Part shown: one piece after another, positions 7,449 through 12,928 of the stretch
Layout of the letters: each line of letters opens with the position of its first letter
How positions within the stretch are numbered: the stretch's first letter is position 1
Assembly (NCBI GenBank): GCA_023392395.1
Contig: JAEVZE010000326.1
Span: 1-12,928 of the forward strand
DNA from: Bacillota bacterium
Lineage (GTDB): Bacteria; Bacillota; Clostridia; Christensenellales; Aristaeellaceae
Direction of reading: 5' to 3'
Length of the DNA stretch: 12,928 bases
Made by a program: the position numbers and the translations under genes
The notes under the pieces: generated by a model
What the model was told of the DNA's origin: nothing
Databases searched by the model: none
What the model saw: the letters and a program-made list of their open reading frames with translations, nothing else

Positions 7449-7757
7449 ATGGGCCTCTTTGCCAAGCGGCGCGTGACGCGGGTCGTGATCCAGGACGAGG
7501 CCGGGCACACGGTGTATGACGATCGAATCGAGCGCCTGACGCTGCCCGAGGACGTGATCCTGTCCATGTGCCTGGAATTCTTTGGCGACCCCGCCCCCTG
7601 CGAAATCCATCGGGGCGCCGCCGTCAGCCGCGCGCTGGGCGAGATCGAACTGCATGGCGCCGGGCGCTTCCTGGCCGAAGGGCTGCCGGAGCGGCTGCGC
7701 CGCTACTTCGCCCGCTACGACGCCTACCAGGTGTCGGTGGAGTTCCAGGAGAGATAG
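7449..7757 (+). CDS. Small protein of unknown function
   Basis: A 102-residue reading frame begins three bases after the second GH172 stop and ends just before a terminator hairpin, so it looks like the last gene of the operon. The start ATG has only a weak site (GGAG, 12 bases upstream, inside the previous gene), and translation may depend on coupling. The protein begins MGLFAKRRVTRVVIQDEAG, has no signal peptide or membrane segment, and contains two cysteines (LSMC and APCEIH). It is a mix of strand-like and helix-like stretches, with a charged helix-like part (LPERLRRYFARYDAY) near the end. I do not recognise a family. It could be an accessory or regulatory protein of the operon or an unrelated passenger. 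Confidence 0.6.
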   Translation: MGLFAKRRVTRVVIQDEAGHTVYDDRIERLTLPEDVILSMCLEFFGDPAPCEIHRGAAVSRALGEIELHGAGRFLAEGLPERLRRYFARYDAYQVSVEFQER

Positions 7758-7775
7758 CGAAATCTACAACCAATC

Positions 7776-7811
7776 AAGACCCCCTCCCGGTCGATGCCGA
7801 GAGGGGGTCTT
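7776..7811. terminator. Bidirectional terminator between convergent operons
   Basis: An 11-bp perfect stem (AAGACCCCCTC at 7776-7786 with GAGGGGGTCTT at 7801-7811) encloses a 14-nt loop that can pair further (CGG with CCG). It lies in the 74 bases between two convergent genes. On the plus strand it is followed by TCATAAG, and on the minus strand by GATTGGTT, so the T-runs are short on both sides. Confidence 0.8.
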
Positions 7812-7831
7812 TCATAAGGTGGAAGACCTTG

Positions 7832-10474
7832 TTATACGTACTCCACGGTCAGTTCCCGCTCCACGCGCTGGAGGGCGCTCAGTTCGATCACGTCCCCGGT
7901 GGCGGCGAACGAGACGGGCTTGCCATCGATGGCGACCGCCTTGGGGGAACGGCCCGCCTTGGACAGTTCCAGCGTCTTGACCTGGATGGCGCCGCTTGAG
8001 AGCGTCAGCCGCACCCGGTCACTTTCAAACGCCACCTGGCCCCAGCCGCCGTCCAGCGACCAGAGGGACTTGAAGTTGTCAAGGTCCCCGATGGGATGGA
8101 AGCCGATCAGCCCCTTGGGCACGTCGTAGCGGAAGCCGGAGAACGCAAGCAGCAGCGCGTAGCTGGCCATGGAGCGCGCGTAGTTGCTGCCGCACTCGAT
8201 CTCGTTCCACGGGTTGCGCTTTTCGCCGTCGTAGCGCTCGCGCACGGCGCGCACCATGCGAAGGCCCTCCTCCACCATGCCCTCCTGGATCATGTGGATG
8301 GCCGCCTGGTACTCGAAGCCGTGCATGGTCTCCTCGGCGTAGACGATGGTGATGGCAGGAAGCTTCGTCCCCTCGGGCCAGGCGCAGATGATGGTCCCGG
8401 CCTCGTCGTTCAGCGCGTACAGGCGGCAGGGGTTGAAGTGGGAACGCATGTTGGGGATAAAGTTGTATTTGTAGATGGATTTCAGGGCGCTGACGGCCTT
8501 GTTGTGGTCGAAGATATCGCCAAGGCCGATCAGGTTGGCGTGCCACTGGGCCAGCACCTGGTCGATGCCGCAGCCGTCCGCGATTTGGTAGAGGATCTCC
8601 TTCTTCTCGTCGTTCCAGTAGGCGGCGTACACGTCCTGGTTCTGAAGCGCCCGCGCTCCGAGCGCGTAGGGGTCCAGCACGCTGCGGTCGGTCAGGTCGA
8701 TCTTCTGGATGAAGTATTCGCCGTTGAACAGCTCCCGGTTGAGCTTCTCCCGGCCGGACATAAACACGCGCTCGTACTCCAGCGCGGTGTCCTCGTCCCC
8801 CAGTTCACGGGCGATGTTTGCGCCCGCCTTGAGGCCGCCCAGGTACAGGCCCGACAGCCAGGCGTTCTCGCCGAACAGCTCCATGTCCAGCGTGTGGTGC
8901 TGGCGGCCTTCCAGGATGCCGTCCTTGTTCGGGTCCCACTGGTCCCCGTTTTCCGGCGACCAGGCAAATTCGACAGAGCGCTTGATTTCCGGCCACAGGC
9001 TTTTTAGCCACGCCTTGTCGCCTGAGATCTTGTACTCGCGCCAAACGCGCATGACGGTGGCATACTGGCCGTCCACGCAGGGGCGAAACTGCATCCTCGA
9101 GCGGCCCAGCGGCAGCATTAGCCGGAAGCTCATCCCGCCATCCGGATTCATGTTGTAGGCGTACTCGAGCGACCGCATGGAGCGCTCGAGCCTTGGGAAC
9201 AGGAAGGGGATTGAATAAGTGTAGCTCCACACGTGGGTGCAGCTGCCCTCGCAGCAGCCGCTGTCGCAGTGGCAGCCCTCAAAGCCGTACAGCGAGCCGT
9301 CGGTGAGCCGCAGGCACGTGGGCGACTTGATGACCGAGAGGTTGGCCGACACCGCCTCCAGCGCCTCCGGCGGTAGGGAGGAGGAAAGGAGCGCGTCCCG
9401 GAAGGCCTTTGTCTCGCTCTGCAGGCGGCTAAAGTTTGACAGCGCGTAGGTCAGGCTTTCCTTTGAGTCCTGCCACAGCGTCGCGTAGTAGTTCTTCCAG
9501 GTCTTGTTGGGCGTATCGCACTGGCAGGCGCAGCCGGAGCCGGTGGCGCAGCTGACATCGCCCGGGTTCCAGTAGTTGACGCAATTGGGCGTGGACCAGC
9601 TGAGCACGAACCGGACCTTCACCGTCTCGCCCGGCTGCGCCGAAACCGTCGCGGCCATCGAAGCGACCTCCTGGGACGAGTAGCCTACGTGGGCGTCCTC
9701 CCCGGTGGGGTAGTCGCGGTCCTGAATCCGGCCGTATTCGCGGAAATCCTTCCAGTAGGTGGCAAGGTTGTCAAACCAGTTGCCCCGGTACCAGTAGCGG
9801 GTGACGTTCACATCATCCGCATCGGTGCCAAAAGACAGGTCGCCGAATTTTACGTCGTCCGGGTCCGAGGCCTCGCGGTTTCGGAGGGTCATCATGGAAA
9901 GCCCATTTTTGCGCTCAAAGGTGTGGATTCCGGGCTTTCGGGTGTAGAGGTTGGCCACGGAGAAGCAGGCGGTGTAGCGGAGCGGCGTACTCTGGTCGTT
10001 GGTCAGCGAGATTTCAAAGAACGCGCCGGGGATGGACGATTCGTCCTCGTTCAGCGGGATAAACGGGTTGAACGCCTCCAGCGACACCTGTCCGGGGAAG
10101 TGCTCGTCCTCAAAGTCGATCTTGGCGACCGGGAAGGTTCCGGTAAAGGCGGAGGCACGGAAGTGGGGCAGGCCGGAGAGCGATTCCCGGTCCACGCCGA
10201 AGCCAAAGCCGTTGTACATGGGCCGATGCATTTTGCCGGTGTAGGGCGGTTGCACGTCCGAGTGCAGCACGCGGGCGTCCAGCACCTTCTGATCGTCCTC
10301 GGCCTTGACCGCGAAGTGGGTGAAGCCCAGATGCGAGCCCTTGTCCGGCCGGTTGAAGATTTCCGCGTCGATCAATTGGCCAGTGCCGGATAGTGCGATG
10401 CAGCCGCTGCCGATGCCGCCAAGCGGAAAGGAGAGTTCGCGGGTTTTCGCGCCCTTGTAGGTGAACTGTTCCAT
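7832..10474 (-). CDS. GH116 glycoside hydrolase (GBA2-like beta-glycosidase)
   Basis: This 880-residue enzyme belongs to GH116, retaining beta-glycosidases that include human glucosylceramidase GBA2 and bacterial beta-glucosidases/xylosidases. The N-terminal domain (about 10-330) opens with the family mark SFPLGGIGSGCIALSGTG (15-32). The catalytic barrel (about 370-790) has LYGFEG (Glu399) and CCEGSCTHVWSY (Glu409), either of which could be the nucleophile, and QHHTLDME with Asp530 as likely acid/base. NPWNEIECGSNYARSMASY carries Glu758 and Arg767, spaced nine apart like the sugar-binding pair reported for Thermoanaerobacterium GH116 (from memory). Cys clusters at 309-319 and 401-408 are unusual. 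No signal peptide is seen, so it acts in the cytoplasm, probably on sugars brought in by the permeases encoded just upstream. ATG at 10474 follows AGGAGG by 9 bases. Substrate is not decided. Confidence 0.9.
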   Translation of the reverse strand: MEQFTYKGAKTRELSFPLGGIGSGCIALSGTGQLIDAEIFNRPDKGSHLGFTHFAVKAEDDQKVLDARVLHSDVQPPYTGKMHRPMYNGFGFGVDRESLSGLPHFRASAFTGTFPVAKIDFEDEHFPGQVSLEAFNPFIPLNEDESSIPGAFFEISLTNDQSTPLRYTACFSVANLYTRKPGIHTFERKNGLSMMTLRNREASDPDDVKFGDLSFGTDADDVNVTRYWYRGNWFDNLATYWKDFREYGRIQDRDYPTGEDAHVGYSSQEVASMAATVSAQPGETVKVRFVLSWSTPNCVNYWNPGDVSCATGSGCACQCDTPNKTWKNYYATLWQDSKESLTYALSNFSRLQSETKAFRDALLSSSLPPEALEAVSANLSVIKSPTCLRLTDGSLYGFEGCHCDSGCCEGSCTHVWSYTYSIPFLFPRLERSMRSLEYAYNMNPDGGMSFRLMLPLGRSRMQFRPCVDGQYATVMRVWREYKISGDKAWLKSLWPEIKRSVEFAWSPENGDQWDPNKDGILEGRQHHTLDMELFGENAWLSGLYLGGLKAGANIARELGDEDTALEYERVFMSGREKLNRELFNGEYFIQKIDLTDRSVLDPYALGARALQNQDVYAAYWNDEKKEILYQIADGCGIDQVLAQWHANLIGLGDIFDHNKAVSALKSIYKYNFIPNMRSHFNPCRLYALNDEAGTIICAWPEGTKLPAITIVYAEETMHGFEYQAAIHMIQEGMVEEGLRMVRAVRERYDGEKRNPWNEIECGSNYARSMASYALLLAFSGFRYDVPKGLIGFHPIGDLDNFKSLWSLDGGWGQVAFESDRVRLTLSSGAIQVKTLELSKAGRSPKAVAIDGKPVSFAATGDVIELSALQRVERELTVEYV

Positions 10475-10507
10475 AATGCGTATCCTCCTGAATGTTTGGT
10501 GATGCGA

Positions 10508-11335
10508 TCAACTCTTTAAGCCGGACATGACGCTGCCCTGCAGGATGTACTTGTGGCCGAAGGTGTACAAAAGTGTGGGCACCACCAGCGAAATCGTGAC
10601 GCCCGCCAGCACCACCGACACGCTGCCGGTGTTGCGCATGCCGTTCAGGGTCTTCAGGCCCAGCGGCAGCGTCATCATCTCCCACTTGGACAGGTACACC
10701 AGCGGCTGCAGGAAGCTGTTCCAGGTCGCAAGGAACGTGAGCAGGGAGGTCATGATGATCACCGAAGTGGACATCGGCACGAAGATTTGCGCGTAGATCC
10801 TGAAACGGCTGGCGCCGTCGATGGTCGCGGCCTCCTCATAGCTGCCGGGGATGGTCATCATGTACTGGCGGATGAAGAAGATGTTCAAGGGGCTGATGAT
10901 CGCGGGCAGAATCAGCGACCAGTGGGTGCCCACCAGCCCGATCTTGGAGAGCACAATGTAGGTGGGGATCAGCGTCGCCTGCACCGGCACCATCATGCCC
11001 GCAAGGAACGTAAGGAAGACGAAGTTCCGCCCCTTGAACGGGATGCGGGCGAACGCGTAGCCCGCCATTGTGGACACGATCAGGTTGAAGCCCACCGAAA
11101 ACACCGCCACCTTGACGCTGTTCATAATGCAGTCAAAGAACGGGAAGATGGTGAACACGTCCACGTAGTTTTGCCAGTGGAACGAGCTGGGAAAAAACGA
11201 CGGCGGCAGCTTGAACGATTCATTGGGGAGCCGAAGCGATGTGGACAGGATCCACAGAAACGGCGCGATCATGATCAGGGACAGGGTAAACAGGAGCACA
11301 TGCAGGATGACCACCGGGGCCTTGCGCTTTTTCAT
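10508..11335 (-). CDS. Carbohydrate ABC transporter permease, MalG/UgpE-like
   Basis: This 275-residue membrane protein is one of two permease subunits of a CUT1-type sugar importer. Six membrane segments can be placed roughly at residues 8-30, 70-95, 104-125, 137-160, 188-208 and 240-260. The ATPase-contact loop (EAA motif) is SYEEAATIDGASRFRIYAQI (165-184), and the C-terminus ends GSVMSGLKS, as in MalG relatives (usual form G-x-x-x-G-A-x-K). A GTG at 11344 is in frame but overlaps the AGGAGG site (11344-11349); ATG at 11335 lies 8 bases after that site and gives the N-terminus MKKRKAPVVILH, so it is preferred. Thirteen bases separate it from the MalF-like gene upstream and 33 from the GH116 gene downstream. 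Confidence 0.92.
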   Translation of the reverse strand: MKKRKAPVVILHVLLFTLSLIMIAPFLWILSTSLRLPNESFKLPPSFFPSSFHWQNYVDVFTIFPFFDCIMNSVKVAVFSVGFNLIVSTMAGYAFARIPFKGRNFVFLTFLAGMMVPVQATLIPTYIVLSKIGLVGTHWSLILPAIISPLNIFFIRQYMMTIPGSYEEAATIDGASRFRIYAQIFVPMSTSVIIMTSLLTFLATWNSFLQPLVYLSKWEMMTLPLGLKTLNGMRNTGSVSVVLAGVTISLVVPTLLYTFGHKYILQGSVMSGLKS

Positions 11336-11348
11336 CCGCTTCACCTCC

Positions 11349-12263
11349 TCATTCGTAGTCGTAATTGACCCATTTTTTCTGGCCGACGAACTGGAAGACC
11401 GTGACGGCCAGGATGATCAGGAACAGCGCGAAGGAAATGGTCGCGCCGTAGCCGATCTTGGTCTGCAAAAACGCGCGCTCGTAGATCTCAAGCGCCACCG
11501 TGCGCGTCGCGCTGCCGGGGCCGCCGCTGGTCAAAAGAAACGGCTCGTCAAAGATCTGGAACACGCCGATGACGTTGGTCACCACCACGAAAAACGCGGT
11601 AGGCGTGAGCAGGGGCAGCGTCACCGAGAAAAAGGTCCGCACCGTCGAAGCGCCGTCAATCTGCGCCGCCTCGTAGTAGGTCTCCGGGATGTTTTTGAGG
11701 CCGATGTAGTAGTACAGGAACGTGGTCCCGATGAACTTCCAGAAGCTGAACAGCGCGATCGTCACATAGGCCATCGTCGGGTCGGTCAGCCACTTGACGT
11801 TGCCGCCACCCATCAGGCGCAGAAAATAGTTGATCACGCCGGTATCGGTGGAAAACAGGTACGCCCACGCGATGGTGACCGAGGCGGTGGTCACGATGGA
11901 GGGGAAGTAGATCGAGGTGCGGTAGGCCGACTGAAGCCTCCGGGTGCGGCTGACCATGAAGGCCAGGATCAGGCCCAGCACGCAGTGGATCGGCACCAGA
12001 ATTCCCAGGAATTTGAAGGTGTTGCCAAAGGAGTTGCCCACCAGCGCGTCTTTCATCATGCGCTGGACGTTGCCCAGCCCCACGAACTTCGGGGTCTGGA
12101 TCAGGCTGTAGTTGAAAAACGAAAGCACGGCCGACAGTACGATCGGGCCGAAGATGAACAGGATGTACCCCGCCATCGCCGGCGCCAGAAATGCGTACCC
12201 GGCCAAGTTGTCCATGTAGCGTTTGTTGCGCATGTAGCCCGCTGCGCGCTTTGTTCCCGCCAT
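11349..12263 (-). CDS. Carbohydrate ABC transporter permease, MalF/UgpA-like
   Basis: This 304-residue membrane protein is the other permease subunit of the CUT1-type importer. It starts with a basic stretch, then NLAGYAFLAPAMAGYILFIFGP (19-40), the usual first helix of MalF/UgpA relatives. The EAA loop is ETYYEAAQIDGASTVRTFFS (194-213), followed by VTLPLLTPT. The segment FDEPFLLTSGGPGSATRTV (238-256) is a strong family mark. The reading frame stays open upstream to 12473, but that part is basic, has no permease likeness and overlaps strong hairpins. ATG at 12263 with AGGAG 8 bases before it is the better start. No ATPase gene lies in the operon, so a shared MsmX/UgpC-type ATPase made elsewhere is likely. 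Confidence 0.92.
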   Translation of the reverse strand: MAGTKRAAGYMRNKRYMDNLAGYAFLAPAMAGYILFIFGPIVLSAVLSFFNYSLIQTPKFVGLGNVQRMMKDALVGNSFGNTFKFLGILVPIHCVLGLILAFMVSRTRRLQSAYRTSIYFPSIVTTASVTIAWAYLFSTDTGVINYFLRLMGGGNVKWLTDPTMAYVTIALFSFWKFIGTTFLYYYIGLKNIPETYYEAAQIDGASTVRTFFSVTLPLLTPTAFFVVVTNVIGVFQIFDEPFLLTSGGPGSATRTVALEIYERAFLQTKIGYGATISFALFLIILAVTVFQFVGQKKWVNYDYE

Positions 12264-12363
12264 GCCGTTCACTCCTGCCTCAATACGAGTCCGGCGAAAG
12301 AGCCTTGTGCCGGAATTGCCTAAGACCTCTGGATGCCTGCGAATATTACGCCCCGGCCTTAAG

Positions 12364-12396
12364 CGGGCTGGCGGGGAGGAAAGCCCCGCCAGCCCG
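12364..12396 (-). terminator. GC-rich hairpin
   Basis: A perfect 13-bp stem (CGGGCTGGCGGGG at 12364-12376 with its complement at 12384-12396) with a 7-nt loop. No T-run follows on the minus strand. It shares the GGCGGG/CCCGCC core and the placement (binding protein to permease) with the hairpin at 247-281. Confidence 0.6.
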
Positions 12397-12405
12397 GATT
12401 TCCAT

Positions 12406-12434
12406 CGGAACCGGCGACCTGTGCGCCGGTTCCG
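12406..12434. repeat. Inverted repeat (hairpin)
   Basis: A perfect 11-bp stem (CGGAACCGGCG at 12406-12416 with 12424-12434) around a 7-nt loop. It lies 9 bases from the hairpin at 12364-12396 and directly beside the next. Confidence 0.65.
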
Positions 12435-12435
12435 T

Positions 12436-12471
12436 GTTTCCGCCATCAGTACGCATACTGGTGGCGGAAAC
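12436..12471. repeat. Inverted repeat (long hairpin)
   Basis: A 15-bp stem (12436-12450 with 12457-12471), with one T-G wobble among the pairs, closes a 6-nt loop ACGCAT. It is the longest stem in the spacer. Confidence 0.7.
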
Positions 12472-12487
12472 AATTCCCTTGGTCAGT

Positions 12488-12521
12488 GAGCCGCCCGGAA
12501 ATTCGTGAGAATTTCAGGCTC
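12488..12521. repeat. Inverted repeat with internal loop
   Basis: GAAATTC (12498-12504) pairs with GAATTTC (12509-12515) over a GTGA loop, and an outer GAGCC/GGCTC pair (12488-12492 with 12517-12521) extends it past an asymmetric internal loop. Seven T follow at 12528-12534 on the plus strand, so it could stop antisense transcription. Confidence 0.55.
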
Positions 12522-12538
12522 GCGCAGTTTTTTTCCTC

Positions 12539-12569
12539 GCACACAAAAACCCTCGGGGTTTTTGTGTGC
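12539..12569 (-). terminator. Hairpin after the binding-protein gene
   Basis: A perfect 14-bp stem (GCACACAAAAACCC at 12539-12552 with 12556-12569) and a 3-nt loop lie 7 bases after the binding-protein stop codon. The T-run is inside the stem instead of after it, so partial termination or protection of the mRNA 3' end is likelier than full termination. Confidence 0.65.
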
Positions 12570-12576
12570 CATGCGA

Positions 12577-12928
12577 TTAGCCTTGCAGCGCCAGGTTGAT
12601 CTCGTCTGCCGCGGCGTCCAGCGTGGACTGTACGTCCGCCTTGTTGACGCAGATCTCGCTCATCGCGCGCAGCACAATGGACGAAACCTCGGAGAAGGAT
12701 ACCGGCGCGGAGACCTGCTTCATCGGAACCTCTCCGTTGTAGAACAGCTCGTAATTGTTCGGGATGGCCAGCGCGCTGCATTTTTCCTTGGCCAGCGACT
12801 GGAGCACCGGCACGTTGCCATCGCCCAGGTAGCCGCCCTCAAACCCGGAGGAGGACAGCCAGCCGACCAGCTTCTTGGCCGCTTCCTGCTGCTTGGAGGT
12901 CTTCATGACGAAGAAGCCGTCCACGCCG
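12577..12928 (-). CDS. Family 1 ABC solute-binding protein, C-terminal end only
   Basis: This is the last roughly 117 codons of a gene that starts beyond the right edge and ends at TAA. The visible part (GVDGFFVMKTSKQQEAAKKL, then a Leu-Val-Gly-Trp helix, and later a helical end with NKADVQSTLDAAADEINLAL) fits the C-terminal lobe of family 1 (SBP_bac_1) sugar-binding proteins, where a helix with K-x-x-E-A-A-K-K-x-x-x-W is common. Such proteins are lipoproteins on the cell surface that hand mono- or oligosaccharides to MalF/MalG-type permeases, which are the next two genes downstream on the same strand. The sugar bound cannot be told from this piece. Confidence 0.8.
   Translation of the reverse strand, partial: GVDGFFVMKTSKQQEAAKKLVGWLSSSGFEGGYLGDGNVPVLQSLAKEKCSALAIPNNYELFYNGEVPMKQVSAPVSFSEVSSIVLRAMSEICVNKADVQSTLDAAADEINLALQG

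Larger units (their letters stand above)
12264..12576 (-). other. Hairpin-rich spacer between binding-protein and permease genes
   Basis: These 313 bases carry no convincing gene. Five inverted repeats stand one after another between 12364 and 12569 (listed separately). The part nearest the permease (12264-12360) holds its ribosome binding site (AGGAG on the minus strand at 12276-12272) and a small CCGGC/GCCGG pair (12292-12296 with 12308-12312). A run of seven T at 12528-12534 follows the hairpin at 12488-12521 on the plus strand. No sigma-70-like promoter stood out. The likely role is to control how much permease is made relative to binding protein. Confidence 0.6.

Noticed and set aside
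8096..9007. Long plus-strand frames opposite the GH116 gene (also 9689-10393).
   Set aside because: They are antisense frames kept open by the GC-rich third positions of the GH116 gene; their products are low-complexity Val/Gly/Ala/His/Arg-rich and have no start site signals.
11211..12323. A 370-codon plus-strand frame opposite the two CUT1 permeases.
   Set aside because: The product is an Arg/Gln/His/Asp-rich shadow of the membrane protein genes on the other strand, which show clear family motifs.
12264..12473. A 70-residue N-terminal extension of the MalF-like permease.
   Set aside because: It is Arg/Pro-rich, overlaps two strong hairpins, and a good AGGAG site precedes the ATG at 12263.

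Overview
The window is GC-rich bacterial DNA, tightly packed, with strong AGGAGG-type ribosome binding sites and a mix of ATG, GTG and TTG starts. Together with two oligosaccharide-type ABC importers and cytoplasmic glycosidases, this suggests an anaerobic Gram-positive bacterium of the Clostridia (gut, rumen or digester type). The taxonomic guess rests on style and protein flavour only and is tentative.

Left half, plus strand (1-4192): an Opp/Dpp-type ABC importer. It holds the C-terminal end of a family 5 solute-binding protein, a strong hairpin, two permeases (OppB- and OppC-like) and two ATPases (OppD- and OppF-like). Details such as the Trp-rich end of the binding protein and the ATPase motif DEPVAMIDAS fit the subgroup of this family that imports oligosaccharides rather than peptides.

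Middle, plus strand (4193-7757): a 234-bp extragenic element with imperfect terminal inverted repeats and several internal hairpins (4213-4446) ends just before the ribosome binding site of a second gene block. That block encodes a GH172 (formerly DUF2961) enzyme, an exported protein with two thioredoxin/glutaredoxin-like domains (joined to the first gene by an ATGA overlap), a second GH172 paralog, and a 102-residue protein of unknown function. A hairpin at 7776-7811 probably terminates transcription from both sides.

Right half, minus strand (12928 down to 7832): a second importer, of the CUT1 carbohydrate type. It holds the C-terminal end of a family 1 solute-binding protein, about 310 bp of non-coding DNA with five consecutive hairpins, a MalF-like and a MalG-like permease, and a large cytoplasmic GH116 (GBA2-like) glycosidase. 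No ATPase gene is present, so this importer probably borrows a shared MsmX/UgpC-type ATPase.

Working model (inference): the two convergent operons form a glycan-use locus. Each importer brings in oligosaccharides, which are cut in the cytoplasm by GH172 enzymes (known family activities: alpha-D-fructofuranosidase and alpha-D-arabinofuranosidase) and by the GH116 beta-glycosidase. The most unusual parts are the exported tandem thioredoxin-fold protein between the two GH172 genes, the inverted-repeat element, and the hairpin-rich spacer in the second operon.
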